This document shows positions 51,809 to 61,574 of a stretch of DNA of 64,000 nucleotides, one piece after another. Position numbers and translations under genes: made by a program. Numbering within the stretch: position 1 is the first letter of the stretch; each line of letters begins with the position of its first letter. Below the pieces are notes generated by a model, which was given only the letters and a program-made list of their open reading frames with translations, was not told the DNA's origin and did not search any database. The DNA lies in NCBI GenBank assembly GCA_965216945.1, contig CBDCGU010000003.1:2232001-2296000 (forward strand), given 5' to 3'. This stretch comes from DATHZQ01 sp965216945 (GTDB lineage: Bacteria > Actinomycetota > Acidimicrobiia > Spongiisociales > UBA5794).

Positions 51809-54800
51809 CTACTGGAAAGCCTCGGCGACGAGCTGTTGCTGCTGGCGCACATGGGCCTTGTGATTGCCGGTGGCGGGGCTGGCGGACTCCTTGCGGTAGA
51901 TCCCGTGGCTCGAGATCCCAGCCTCCACGAAGAGGTAGCGGGACATGAAGCGCCATGCGCCCATGTTGGCCGGTTCCTCCTGGACCCACACGACGTCGGT
52001 GTCGCCGTACGGCTCCAGAGCTTGGCGGATGTCGTCGACGGGGAACGGGTAGAGCAGTTCGACGCGTACGATCGCCACGTCGGTGATCTCGTTCTTGGCT
52101 CGGTAGGCCGCGAGGTCGTAGTAGATCTTGCCCGAGCAGAGGAGGACCCGGCGGGCGTTCTCGGTGGCTTCCGAGTCGCCCAAGACGGCACGGAAGTCGG
52201 TCTCGCTCAGATCGTCGAGCCGGCTGAACGAGCGGCGGCTCCGCAGCAACGACTTCGGCGACATCACAACCAGCGGGCGCTTCTCCTGGTGGTGCGCTTG
52301 AAGACGCAACATGTGGAAGTACTGACCGGGCGTGCTGGGTACCGCGATACGCATGTTGTCCTCGGCTGCGTTCTGCAGGAACCGCTCCATGCGGGCGCTC
52401 GAATGCTCCGGTCCCTGCCCCTCGAAACCGTGGGGGAGGAGGAGGACCAATCCGCTCGTCTGGTCCCACTTGTCCATTCCGGACGACAGGAACTGGTCGA
52501 TGACGACTTGGGCACCGTTGACGAAGTCGCCGAACTGTGCTTCCCACAGGACGAGCGTCTCCGGGGCAGCGACCGAGTAGCCGTATTCGAAGCCCATGGC
52601 GGCGAACTCCGAGAGGAGGCTGTCGTAGATCCGGATCGGCGCCTGGTTGACGTGCACATTCGCCAGCGGCGTGTATTCCTCCTCGGTGGTGTAGTCGACG
52701 AGCACGGCATGGCGATGAGAGAACGTGCCACGCTGCGAGTCCTCGCCGGCGAGCCGCACCGGTACGCCCTCCATGGCGAGCGTGCCGAATGCCAACGCCT
52801 CGGCCATGGCCCAGTCGACCTGGCCGTCCGCAAACAGCCTGCGACGCTCCTCGAGCAGCTTGGCCATCTTGGGGTGGGTCTCGAACCCGTCCGGCAGCGC
52901 ATCCAGGCGCTCCTCGATGGCGGTCAGCCGGTCATGGGCCACCCGTGTCACGATGGGCGAGTCGGAGGGCCCATGGGGCTCGTGTACCTGGGCGCTGCGC
53001 TCGCCCGACTCGGCGAACGCCGCGTCGAGTTTGGCCTTGTAGGCGACGCGCATCTCCTCGATCTCGGCCTGCTCGCATTGCCCGCTCTGGACCAAGCGGC
53101 CGGCGTACAGCTCCCGTGTGCTCGGGCGCTCGTCGATGAGGCGGTACATGCGGGGCTGGGTGTACGAAGGCTCGTCCCCCTCGTTGTGTCCCAGCCGGCG
53201 ATAGCACACGAGGTCGATCACGACGTCCTTGCGGAACGTCGTGCGGAATCCGAAGGCCATGCGTGCCACCCGGAGCACCGCCTCGGGATCGTCGGCGTTG
53301 ACATGGAAGATCGGCGCCTGCACGGCCTTTGCCACGTCTGTGGCGTAGAAGCTGGAGCGGGCATCCCGCGCCGAGGTCGTGAAACCGACCTGGTTGTTGA
53401 CCACGACGTGGACGGTGCCGCCGGTGTAATAGCCGTCGAGCTGCGACAGGTTGAGCGTCTCCGCGACCACGCCCTGGCCGGAGAACGCCGCGTCTCCGTG
53501 GATCAGCACGGGGAGGACGATGTCGTCCGCCCCCTCACCCCGGGCGTCCTGCTTGGCGCGTGCGATGCCTTCGAGCACCGGATCGATGGCCTCGAGGTGG
53601 CTCGGGTTGGCCGCCACCTCGACGGCGATCTCTCGACCGGACGGAGTCGTGTGCAGGCCACGGGCGCCGAGGTGGTACTTCACGTCGCCGGAGAAACTGG
53701 CGTCGGCTTGGGGCTCGTCGTCTCCGACGAACTCGCGGAAGATCGTTGCCAGCGGCTTCTGCACGACGTTGGCGAGGACGTTGAGGCGGCCGCGATGCGC
53801 CATGCCGAGCGCAACCTCTTCGACACCGAAATCGGCGGCCGCGTTGAGCAGCCCGTCGAGCAGCGGAATCAGCGACTCGCTTCCCTCCAAGCTGAAGCGC
53901 TTGGCCCCCAAGAACTTGGTGTGGAGGAAACGCTCGAACGCCTCCGCCTCGTTGAGCTTGTCGAGGATGCGGAACCGTTCCCCCTTGGACAGCTCGGCTT
54001 GGGTGGTTTCGGCGTGCTGCTGGATCCACAGCTTCTGGTCGGGTTCCTGGATGTGCATGTATTCGATACCCGACGTGCGGCAGTACGCGTCTCGCAACAT
54101 GCCGAGGATCTCGCCGAGAGTCATACGCGGCCGGCCGGCGAACCCGCCGGTGGCGAACTCCCGCTCCAAGTCCCACATACTGAGCCCGTAGGTCAAAGGG
54201 TCGAGCTCGGGGTGGATGACCGGGGGATCCTGGCGTAGCGGATCGAGGTCGGCGATCAGGTGGCCGCGCACCCGGTACATGTTGATGAGCTGGAGGATCT
54301 GCGCCTGCTTCTCGGCCCACGACTGGCTACCGGGGGGCGGGTTGGTATCGACAGCCCAGCGGGCCGGGACGTAGGGCACCTCCATGGACGTGAAGATGTC
54401 GTCGTAGAAGTCATCGGCGCCGAGCAGCAGCGCATGGATTCTCGCCAGGAACATGCCGCTCTCGGCGCCCTGGATGACGCGATGGTCGTAGGTGCTCGTC
54501 ATGGTGAGCGTACGGCCGATGCCGGCCATGGCGATGGTTTCCGGATCGGCGCCCTCGTACTCGGGCGGGAAACCGATGCGACCGACGCCGACGATGACAC
54601 CCTGGCCCGGCATGAGGCGTGGCACGGATTGAACCGTGCCGACGGTTCCGGGATTGGTCAGCGTCGCCGTGGTGCCGGCAAAGTCGTCGGGTGTCATCGA
54701 CCCGCTGCGGACCCGCTGCACGACCTCCTCGTAGGCGTCCCAATACTCACGGAACGACATCTGATCGACGGCCTTGACGTTGGGCACGAGCAGCGTGCGG

Positions 54801-55477
54801 CCGCCGCCCTTCTTCGGCATGTCCATCGCCAGCCCCAGATTGATGTGCTCGAAGGCGACGCGGTGGGGCTTGCCATCGATCTCGCGATAGGCGGCGCTCA
54901 TCGCCGGATAGTCCAGGAGCGCCCGGACGACGGCCCAGCCGATGAGGTGGGTGAAGCTCACCTTGCCTCCCTCGGCGCGCCGCACGAGCTGGTTGTTGAG
55001 GATCTTGCGGTTGACCTCCAGCAGCTTGGCGGGGAAGGTCCGCACCGACGTTGCGGTCGGTAGATCCTTGCTCGCCTCCATCCGCTCCACGATCACGGCG
55101 GCGGCGCCGCGCAGCACCTGCTCGTCCTCGTTGGGGTCGACGGTCCGTGCAGGCTGCGGCTCTGCGGCAAGTTCGGCCTGCGGCTCTGCGGCAAGTTCGG
55201 CCTGCGGCTCTGCGGCAGGTTCGGCCTGCGGCGTCGGGGCACGTCCTCCGGGGGCGGGGCCGTTGCCGGTGGGTGCCGGGCTGGGCGCAGCCTCGTCAGG
55301 CGGAGCCTCGGTCACCGTGACCGCTTCAACCGCCGGGCTCGCGTTCTCGTTCTCGAAGTAACGACGCCACTGGTCGCTCACCGAGTCGGGGTCGTCGATG
55401 TAGCGCTCTCGCATGTCTTCGACGAGCCACGCATTCGAGCCGAAGTCGTCGGTTGGGGAAGAACCGTCGTGATCCAT
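51809..55477 (-). CDS. kgd: Multifunctional 2-oxoglutarate metabolism enzyme (KGD)
   Basis: The 1222-residue protein matches actinobacterial KGD/SucA: an N-terminal helix (NAWLVEDMRERYIDDPDSVS), a Pro/Ala/Glu linker, an E2-like acyltransferase domain (FTHLIGWAVVRALL, STYDHRVIQGAESG with catalytic His) and a thiamin-dependent E1 part (HRGRLNVLANV, GDAAFSGQGVVAETLNLS, RLGHNEGDEPSYTQP) ending in a transketolase-like C-domain (EEPANMGAWRF). It decarboxylates 2-oxoglutarate and serves the 2-oxoglutarate dehydrogenase complex and related reactions. The length agrees with mycobacterial homologues of about 1230 residues. It is the largest gene and begins at ATG 55477; it stands alone. Confidence 0.97.
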   Translation of the reverse strand: MDHDGSSPTDDFGSNAWLVEDMRERYIDDPDSVSDQWRRYFENENASPAVEAVTVTEAPPDEAAPSPAPTGNGPAPGGRAPTPQAEPAAEPQAELAAEPQAELAAEPQPARTVDPNEDEQVLRGAAAVIVERMEASKDLPTATSVRTFPAKLLEVNRKILNNQLVRRAEGGKVSFTHLIGWAVVRALLDYPAMSAAYREIDGKPHRVAFEHINLGLAMDMPKKGGGRTLLVPNVKAVDQMSFREYWDAYEEVVQRVRSGSMTPDDFAGTTATLTNPGTVGTVQSVPRLMPGQGVIVGVGRIGFPPEYEGADPETIAMAGIGRTLTMTSTYDHRVIQGAESGMFLARIHALLLGADDFYDDIFTSMEVPYVPARWAVDTNPPPGSQSWAEKQAQILQLINMYRVRGHLIADLDPLRQDPPVIHPELDPLTYGLSMWDLEREFATGGFAGRPRMTLGEILGMLRDAYCRTSGIEYMHIQEPDQKLWIQQHAETTQAELSKGERFRILDKLNEAEAFERFLHTKFLGAKRFSLEGSESLIPLLDGLLNAAADFGVEEVALGMAHRGRLNVLANVVQKPLATIFREFVGDDEPQADASFSGDVKYHLGARGLHTTPSGREIAVEVAANPSHLEAIDPVLEGIARAKQDARGEGADDIVLPVLIHGDAAFSGQGVVAETLNLSQLDGYYTGGTVHVVVNNQVGFTTSARDARSSFYATDVAKAVQAPIFHVNADDPEAVLRVARMAFGFRTTFRKDVVIDLVCYRRLGHNEGDEPSYTQPRMYRLIDERPSTRELYAGRLVQSGQCEQAEIEEMRVAYKAKLDAAFAESGERSAQVHEPHGPSDSPIVTRVAHDRLTAIEERLDALPDGFETHPKMAKLLEERRRLFADGQVDWAMAEALAFGTLAMEGVPVRLAGEDSQRGTFSHRHAVLVDYTTEEEYTPLANVHVNQAPIRIYDSLLSEFAAMGFEYGYSVAAPETLVLWEAQFGDFVNGAQVVIDQFLSSGMDKWDQTSGLVLLLPHGFEGQGPEHSSARMERFLQNAAEDNMRIAVPSTPGQYFHMLRLQAHHQEKRPLVVMSPKSLLRSRRSFSRLDDLSETDFRAVLGDSEATENARRVLLCSGKIYYDLAAYRAKNEITDVAIVRVELLYPFPVDDIRQALEPYGDTDVVWVQEEPANMGAWRFMSRYLFVEAGISSHGIYRKESASPATGNHKAHVRQQQQLVAEAFQ
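55154..55225. repeat. 24-bp tandem repeats in the KGD linker
   Basis: Three 24-base units start at 55154, 55178 and 55202 and encode eight-residue Ala/Glu/Pro repeats (AEPQAELA) in the linker between the KGD N-terminal helix and its acyltransferase domain. They are in frame and resemble flexible linkers of lipoyl-type E2 proteins. Confidence 0.88.
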
Positions 55478-55588
55478 GGAGCCAATCGTACCGACATCGG
55501 CTAGATGGTTCCCCGGCGGCGCCTGGGCCGGCGCCCACCGAATCGGATCGACGCGTGCCTTGGATGACTGATCGCTGGTGCGCGGTGG

Positions 55589-58180
55589 TCACCCCGGGCG
55601 GGCGGTCACCATCTCTCCTGCCCGGACGTCGAGAACGGCGGTTCCTCCATTGGGCCAGTCGACCACGACGCTGACGCTGCCGGCGGTGCCGATCCCGACG
55701 TGGAGGCGCGGGTCGTGCGACGACAGGTAGCTGCCTCCGGCGTGGAGCTCTCGGGCGAGGACCGTCCCGTCCGGCAACGTGACCGTGGCGTGCGTGCCGG
55801 GGAGCGGTGGATCGGGCAGGATTGTGATCGATCCACCCGCCGCACCGTCGTTCCGCAGCAGCACCGCGGGCCCGGCGATCTGATTGATCGCCACGTCGAG
55901 GTCGCCGTCGTTGTCGTAGTCGGCGACCGCGGCACCGCGTGACAGCCGCGGACCGACGGCCTCGAGGCCGGTGCGTGCGGTCCAGTCCCGTAGCTCGCCC
56001 ACCCGACCCTCGACGGACAGGTTGCCGAACAGGCGCACCAACTCGGCGTCCGCTGCGAGGTCGGTGACGGGAACCCGACCGTTGGCGATCACGAGATCGA
56101 CGTCCCCGTCGTGGTCGAAGTCCGCCCAGGCCGTACCCCAACCGGTTTCGCCGTTGCCGAGACCGGCGAAGCCGATGCGGTCGGTGCTGTAGCGAAAGGC
56201 GAGATCATCGGCGCCGGCGCTGCGTCGGTAGATCGCATGGAGCTCGCGATCCCAGTTGGTCACCATCAGATCACTGCCGCCATCTCCGTCGAAGTCTGCG
56301 CCGGCGACTCCCATCCCACTCCCCGAATCGCCGACGGCTGCGGAGCGGGTGATGTCCTCGAACAGCGCCCCGGCCCCGGTCGTGTTCTCGTAGAGGTTGT
56401 TGGGCTGGCCGTCGTTGGCGACGTAGAGGTCGAGGTCGCCGTCGGCGTCGAGGTCGCTCAGCAGCGCACCCAGCGTGCGGTCATCTCGGAGCAGCGGTGT
56501 CGTCGCGATCACGTCGGTGAAGGTGCCATCGCCGTTTCCGAGGTAGAGGTGGTTGCCGATGCCGATGAAGTCTTGGGGGAATGCGCCGCTGGGCTTGTCG
56601 ATCTTGAGGTCCAGATCGATGTAGCTACCGACGAACAGATCGAGATGGCCGTCGCCGTCGACGTCGCCGGCAACCGCGGCCGTGCTCCACTCGGGCGCAA
56701 CGACGCCGGCCTCCGCGGCAACGTCGGTGAAGCGTCCCTGGCCATCGTTGATGAGCATCGCATTCGGGCCGTCGGCGGTGACGTAGATGTCGGGAGCGCC
56801 ATCCGCATCGAAGTCGGCAACGACACAGCCGTTCCCCCGCATGACCAGATCTGCACCGCTGCCGGAGCTGACGTCTTGGAAGGAACCGGCTTCGTTCCGG
56901 TACAGGGCGTTGGCCGGCAGGCCTCCCTGCTCCTCCCACCAAGCGGCCTCTGCGGCTGCGTATGAGTTGACGAGGTAGAGATCGAGATCGCCGTCGTCTT
57001 CGATGTCGATCCAGCACGCCCCGCCGCCCATCATCGCCACCGGGTCCTCGCTCAGCGCCGTCTGGAACGCACCGTGGGTGAAGTCGATGCCGGCGGCCGC
57101 GGCGACATCGGTGAACGTCCAGGGTCGAGCCGTGGGTGCTGCCGAGGGGTCGGTGACCGCCGCTTCGGCGTCCGGGCCGGGGACGACCCGCAGCACGCGA
57201 CCGGCGAAGACCTCCGTCACGAACAACGCTCCCTTGGCGGTGGGGAGCACCGCACCCGGAAAGTCGAGGCCGTCGACCACTGTCACGACATCGTCGCCGA
57301 CGATGCGGCTGAGACGCCCGGTCCCCGGCTCGTATCCTTGCCCGGTGAAGCAGGAGGCGTCAGGATCGAACGTGGCGAACTCCAGCACCCACACGGTGCC
57401 GTCGTCGTCGACGGCGACGTCGATCGGCATGGTCAGGCCCTCGGCAACGATGCGTTCGCCGCGCTCACCGTCGATGGCGACCACCCGACCGGCGCCGTCG
57501 GGGTATGGACAACCCCCGAAGAGCGTGACGAGGTACTCGTCGCCGAGGCGGGCGATACCCGTGGGGACGGGGTCGATCGCGAGGGACTCGTTGGCAGGGT
57601 CGCGCAGCTCACCAAAGCGGTGGATGAACTCTGTCGTCCCATCGGCGGTCTCGATCGCAACCCCGTTCCCGCTGGCATCGGTCACGACGGGCCGGCCGTC
57701 CGGGGAGAATGCGATGTCGAAGGGGTTGACGAGCTGCACGCGGTTGAGCGGCACCATGGCGGCGTCGAGATCCTGCGGCCCCAACAAGGCGCCGGCATCG
57801 ATGGCCTCGAGTGAGGGCGGCGGGAAGGTGAGCAGGCTTCCCGCCCCGAAGTGGGCCGTGTAGACCGTGGTGCCGTCGGGGGACACTCCGACGAGCGGGA
57901 CGCCGGACAGGTCGCCGGAGTCGCGGCCGCTGGGCAGGCCGCTGACAACGCGGTCCACGCGGCCATCCGTGAGAAGGCTCACGCCGGCGCTGGTGTCGCC
58001 CGCTCCCGTGCCCTCTTCGGCCACCAACAGGTTGCCGTCGGGCAGTAGGGCGAGGCCAACGGGGTTGCTCAAGCCTTCGGCGATCACCTCGATCGTGGCC
58101 TCGACGTCGTCCGTGCCACCCCCGCAGGCGGCAAGGACCAGCACCATCACCGCCACCCAGACGATGCCCCGCACGACCAT
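55589..58180 (-). CDS. FG-GAP/ASPIC-UnbV lipoprotein (CRTAC1-like)
   Basis: This 863-residue protein starts with a lipoprotein signal (VLVLAACGGG). The N-terminal part (about residues 30-330) looks like a ScyD/NHL-type beta-propeller with AEGLSNPVGLALLPDGNLLVAE. From about 345, it has FG-GAP/VCBS repeats with Ca-binding DxDxDG loops (DIEDDGDLDLYLVN, DFDADGAPDIYVT, DVDGDGHLDLFVG, DLDADGDLDLYVAN, DYDNDGDLDVAIN). The end has the ASPIC/UnbV domain (GSVSVVVDWPNGG). Such proteins are external and probably bind polymers; no enzymatic role is clear. Its ATG overlaps the phosphodiesterase stop by one base, so they share an operon. Confidence 0.9.
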   Translation of the reverse strand: MVVRGIVWVAVMVLVLAACGGGTDDVEATIEVIAEGLSNPVGLALLPDGNLLVAEEGTGAGDTSAGVSLLTDGRVDRVVSGLPSGRDSGDLSGVPLVGVSPDGTTVYTAHFGAGSLLTFPPPSLEAIDAGALLGPQDLDAAMVPLNRVQLVNPFDIAFSPDGRPVVTDASGNGVAIETADGTTEFIHRFGELRDPANESLAIDPVPTGIARLGDEYLVTLFGGCPYPDGAGRVVAIDGERGERIVAEGLTMPIDVAVDDDGTVWVLEFATFDPDASCFTGQGYEPGTGRLSRIVGDDVVTVVDGLDFPGAVLPTAKGALFVTEVFAGRVLRVVPGPDAEAAVTDPSAAPTARPWTFTDVAAAAGIDFTHGAFQTALSEDPVAMMGGGACWIDIEDDGDLDLYLVNSYAAAEAAWWEEQGGLPANALYRNEAGSFQDVSSGSGADLVMRGNGCVVADFDADGAPDIYVTADGPNAMLINDGQGRFTDVAAEAGVVAPEWSTAAVAGDVDGDGHLDLFVGSYIDLDLKIDKPSGAFPQDFIGIGNHLYLGNGDGTFTDVIATTPLLRDDRTLGALLSDLDADGDLDLYVANDGQPNNLYENTTGAGALFEDITRSAAVGDSGSGMGVAGADFDGDGGSDLMVTNWDRELHAIYRRSAGADDLAFRYSTDRIGFAGLGNGETGWGTAWADFDHDGDVDLVIANGRVPVTDLAADAELVRLFGNLSVEGRVGELRDWTARTGLEAVGPRLSRGAAVADYDNDGDLDVAINQIAGPAVLLRNDGAAGGSITILPDPPLPGTHATVTLPDGTVLARELHAGGSYLSSHDPRLHVGIGTAGSVSVVVDWPNGGTAVLDVRAGEMVTARPG

Positions 58181-59196
58181 CAGCGGCCCGGAGCGAGGTC
58201 CGGCCGGTCGGTGATGATGCCGTCAACGCCGAGTTCGAGCAGGGACTCCATCTCAGCAGGATCATTGACGGTCCAGGGCACAACCACCAATCCGGCGGTG
58301 TGCGCCTCCCCGAGAGTGGTGGCGCTGACACTGCGCCGGTCCGGCGACCAGATCGCAGCCCCCTCCAGCACCAACTCTGCGAAGTCCGGGATGTCGCCCT
58401 GTCTCGTCAGGGCAGCAAGGGCGATGTCGGGAGCCCTGTCGTGGATCGCCCACAACGAGCGGTGGTCGAAGCTCTGGATGGTCGTGCGGTCCTCCACACC
58501 GGCTCGGTCCACCGCGGCAAGGACGGCGAGCTCGAAAGCAGCCGCAGTCTCACCGTCGAAGCCGTCCCCGATCGCAGCGGGATCATCCGGCACGCGCTTG
58601 GTCTCGATGTTGAAGCGGACCGTCCCGGCGTTGGCCCGTTGGGTCTCCGATTTGTCGGTGCTTGCGGCGTATTCGGCGACGAACGAGAAGATCTCCTCGA
58701 GCGTCTGGATCGTGTAGTCGTCACCCGCCAGGACGCCGGCGGCGGCACGCTGGTCGGGAAAGCGCTCCGGGTCCGGATTGCGGTCACACCGGTAGCCGGC
58801 GATCTGAGCGGCCGTCAGGGTGCTCACCATGAGATCGCGTTGTGCGGTCGCACCATCGTCGGGGTCCGGTGTTGTTGCGGTGGCAGCGGGATCGAGACCG
58901 CATTTGGCGGGATCGATCACCGGGTCGTGCCAGACGACCACGACACCATCGGACGACAGATGGAGGTCCATCTCGAGGGTGTCGACCTCCAAGTCCAGGG
59001 CTGCCTCGAAGCTCGGCAGCGTGCTCTCAGGTCGCAGCCCGCGGGCACCACGATGCCCCTGGAGGTCGCAGACCCTCCCGGGATCGGTGCCTGTGCTCGC
59101 CGCGGTGGTGGCGGACCCCTCACCGGTGTCGCCACACGCTGCAAGCAGCACCAGCGCGAACACCGCCGGCAGGGCACGAAGCGGCCGGCGGGTCAT
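58180..59196 (-). CDS. Glycerophosphodiester phosphodiesterase, lipoprotein
   Basis: The 338-residue protein has a lipobox (LVLLAACG) and a GDPD barrel. The catalytic region LQGHRGARGLRPESTLPSFEAAL has the HRG and the metal Glu, followed by EMDLHLSSDGVVVVWHDP with metal Glu/Asp and the second catalytic His. FNIETKR and WTVNDPAEM are further family blocks. It hydrolyses glycerophosphodiesters outside the membrane, giving glycerol 3-phosphate for the adjacent Ugp-type transporter. Its stop overlaps the FG-GAP gene start. A Thr-rich linker follows the lipobox. Confidence 0.93.
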   Translation of the reverse strand: MTRRPLRALPAVFALVLLAACGDTGEGSATTAASTGTDPGRVCDLQGHRGARGLRPESTLPSFEAALDLEVDTLEMDLHLSSDGVVVVWHDPVIDPAKCGLDPAATATTPDPDDGATAQRDLMVSTLTAAQIAGYRCDRNPDPERFPDQRAAAGVLAGDDYTIQTLEEIFSFVAEYAASTDKSETQRANAGTVRFNIETKRVPDDPAAIGDGFDGETAAAFELAVLAAVDRAGVEDRTTIQSFDHRSLWAIHDRAPDIALAALTRQGDIPDFAELVLEGAAIWSPDRRSVSATTLGEAHTAGLVVVPWTVNDPAEMESLLELGVDGIITDRPDLAPGR

Positions 59197-59234
59197 GGAC
59201 CCGCCGGCCGTTCGCTTGCGCGTGTGTGCAACCG

Positions 59235-60644
59235 TCAGCCGCCGAAGAACTCGTTGTAGTCCGACAGTGCCTGGTTGGCACGATCCGCGGCTTCGTCGAG
59301 CGCCTCTTGGGGCGTCGCCCCGGCGTCGAGCACCGCGCTGTACGCCTCCACGATGATCCTGCGGATCTCCGGGAACGGCCCGGCACGACCGCCGAGCACT
59401 GCGTAGTTGGGCGAGCCGTCGTCGTTGACGGTCTGCGTCGTCGACAGCTGATCGATCGCCGTCACGAAGTTCGGGTTCTCGTCCCAGAACGTGGCGAGCT
59501 CGGCGGGCGGATTGCCCTGGAGATCGGCCCGCACCGGGAAGTAGCCCGTGCCGGTGTGCCAGGTGACCTGCGGGTCGGCCGAGGCCATGAAGCGCATGAA
59601 GTCCCAGGCGGCGGCGTTCACGGCGTCGTCGCCCGAGTCGATGAGCCACAGCGCTGCACCACCGATCACTACGCCGTTGCGATCACTCGAATCGGAGTGC
59701 GGGATGAACGCCGTCTTCACCTCGAAATCGGCGTTGTCCTGGAAGCCGCGGGCCCCGGCCGTCGAGTCGAAGATCATGGCGGCTTCGCCGGCGAGGAAGA
59801 CGGTGTCCGTGTCGGTCCACGTGTTGCCCAGGTTCGGGGCCTGGCCGTTGGCGATGAGTCCGGTCAGGAAGTCGAACACCTCGACACCCTGGCCCTCGTT
59901 GAAGCGCACCTCGGTGGCGCGGCCGGTGCGGCCGTTGTCGTTGTCGAAGTAGAGCCCACCACTGTTGGCGAGGATCTGCTCGAAGTACCACCCCACCGTG
60001 CCGAACGTGACGCAGAACTCCACGCCGGAGGCCTGGATGGCATCACAGGTGGCGAGGAAGTCGCTGAAGTTCCACTCCGGGTCTGGGGCTTCGAGACCGG
60101 CCGCCTCGAAGATCTCGGCGTTGTAGTACACGATTGGCGTCGAAGAGTTGAAGGCCATCGCCACCATGCCCGTCTCGTCCGAGTAGTAGTCGCGGACGGC
60201 CGGGATGAACTGGTCGGCCTCGCCTTCGTCCATCAGCTGGTGCGCCGGAACGAGCCGACCCGTGTCGAACATCGTCTGGGCGGCAAGGTCGAAGTTCTGA
60301 GTGATGTTGGGCGCCGTGCCGGCCTCGAACGACGCCAGGAGCGCGTTGTACGTGTCGTCGTACGTGCCCTGGAACGTTGCGTTCACCTGGACGGCGTCCT
60401 GGCTGTCGTTGTAGCGGGCGACCAGCTCATCGACCACAGCACCCAGATCATCTGCCATGGCGTGCCAGAACTCGATCGTGATGACCTCGTCGGACATCGC
60501 CTCCGTGTCGTCCGTCGCACCGGCGTCCGCCGCTGCCGTCGTGTCGGTGCCGCCATCGCCGGCGTCGTCGTCATCGCCGCCGCATGCGGCAACGATGAGT
60601 GCGAATGCAAAAAGCAAGGCGAGCAGCCTCGTCATCGATCTCAT
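59235..60644 (-). CDS. Extracellular solute-binding protein, UgpB-like
   Basis: This 469-residue protein begins with a lipoprotein signal ending LIVAAC and a Gly/Asp/Thr linker, and has a two-lobe family 1 solute-binding fold (ITIEFWHAMADDLGAVVDELVARYN, VPAHQLMDEG, AMIFDSTAGARGF, KTAFIPHSD). The closest well-known relative is UgpB for glycerol 3-phosphate, supported by the phosphodiesterase next to it. Other sugar substrates are possible. It follows ugpE-like and ugpA-like genes and is 38 bases upstream of the phosphodiesterase. Confidence 0.9.
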   Translation of the reverse strand: MRSMTRLLALLFAFALIVAACGGDDDDAGDGGTDTTAAADAGATDDTEAMSDEVITIEFWHAMADDLGAVVDELVARYNDSQDAVQVNATFQGTYDDTYNALLASFEAGTAPNITQNFDLAAQTMFDTGRLVPAHQLMDEGEADQFIPAVRDYYSDETGMVAMAFNSSTPIVYYNAEIFEAAGLEAPDPEWNFSDFLATCDAIQASGVEFCVTFGTVGWYFEQILANSGGLYFDNDNGRTGRATEVRFNEGQGVEVFDFLTGLIANGQAPNLGNTWTDTDTVFLAGEAAMIFDSTAGARGFQDNADFEVKTAFIPHSDSSDRNGVVIGGAALWLIDSGDDAVNAAAWDFMRFMASADPQVTWHTGTGYFPVRADLQGNPPAELATFWDENPNFVTAIDQLSTTQTVNDDGSPNYAVLGGRAGPFPEIRRIIVEAYSAVLDAGATPQEALDEAADRANQALSDYNEFFGG

Positions 60645-60683
60645 GAACAGCCTTCTTTCTCTCTCGTTGTCATCGCGAGGTCT

Positions 60684-61574
60684 TCATCCCTTCAACCCCG
60701 ACATCGCGATACCTTTGACCAGTTGTTTCTGTGCGATGAGGAAGACGAGCAGGGTGGGGAGCATCACGATGGTGGCGCCCGCCATGATCGCCCCCCAGTC
60801 CGTCGCACGTTCTTGGTTGGCGAGGAAGAATCGGATTCCGATCTGGGCAGTCCGCATCGACTCCTCGTTGGTGATCACCAGAGGCCACAGGTACTGGTTC
60901 CAGGCCCCGAGGAACGAGAAGATCGTGAGGGCGGCGATCGCCCCTTTGCTCAGCGGTACGACGACCTTCCAGAGGTAGTACCAGTCGGTGGCTCCGTCGA
61001 TCTTGGCGGCGTCGTAGAGGTCCCGGGGCAGCGCCATGAAGAACTGGCGCAGCATGAACACGCCGAATGCGCTGGCGAGGAACGGTATCACCAGGCCTTG
61101 GTACGTATTCGCCCAGCCGAGGTTGCTGATGAGCACGAAGTTGGGGATGAACGTCAGCTCGAACGGCACCATCAGGCTGCCGAGCACGAAGGCGAACATG
61201 AAGTTGCGACCCGGGAACCGGAACATTGCGAAGGCGTATGCGGCGAGAATGCTGAACAACACCTGGGCGATCGTGATCAGACCGGTCTGGATGAAGCTGT
61301 TGACCATGAAGCGGGCGAAGGGCGTCGCCGTCCACGCCCTCACGAAGTTGTCGAATGTCCACGGCGGGGTCCACACCGAGTTCGGGTTGCGCAGGATGTC
61401 TCCCAACGGGGTGATGCTCGTGAAGATCGCCACGACGATCGGCAGGGCGACCAGCCCGCCGATGACGAACAGCGCCGTCTGAATCGCCGGCTCGCTACGG
61501 CGCGGGCGCTTGGGGGCCTCCTTCTCCGCCGTTTCGGCGAAGACGTCGACGGCTTCGGCATCGAATGCGGTCAT
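60684..61574 (-). CDS. ABC transporter permease, UgpE-like
   Basis: This 296-residue membrane protein has six helices after a polar N-terminus. The permease EAA-type loop is DLYDAAKIDGATDWYYLWKVVVPLSKG, the site that meets the ATPase. It matches the MalG/UgpE side of family 1 transporters. ATG 61574 overlaps the ugpA-like stop by ATGA. Its frame is open far upstream, but the start is fixed by the overlap. The ATPase partner is not in the window. Confidence 0.92.
   Translation of the reverse strand: MTAFDAEAVDVFAETAEKEAPKRPRRSEPAIQTALFVIGGLVALPIVVAIFTSITPLGDILRNPNSVWTPPWTFDNFVRAWTATPFARFMVNSFIQTGLITIAQVLFSILAAYAFAMFRFPGRNFMFAFVLGSLMVPFELTFIPNFVLISNLGWANTYQGLVIPFLASAFGVFMLRQFFMALPRDLYDAAKIDGATDWYYLWKVVVPLSKGAIAALTIFSFLGAWNQYLWPLVITNEESMRTAQIGIRFFLANQERATDWGAIMAGATIVMLPTLLVFLIAQKQLVKGIAMSGLKG

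Noticed and set aside
51569..54238. 889-codon plus-strand frame
   Set aside because: Antisense to kgd, which is unambiguous.
55154..55225. Mobile or regulatory repeat
   Set aside because: In-frame eight-residue linker repeats of KGD explain it.
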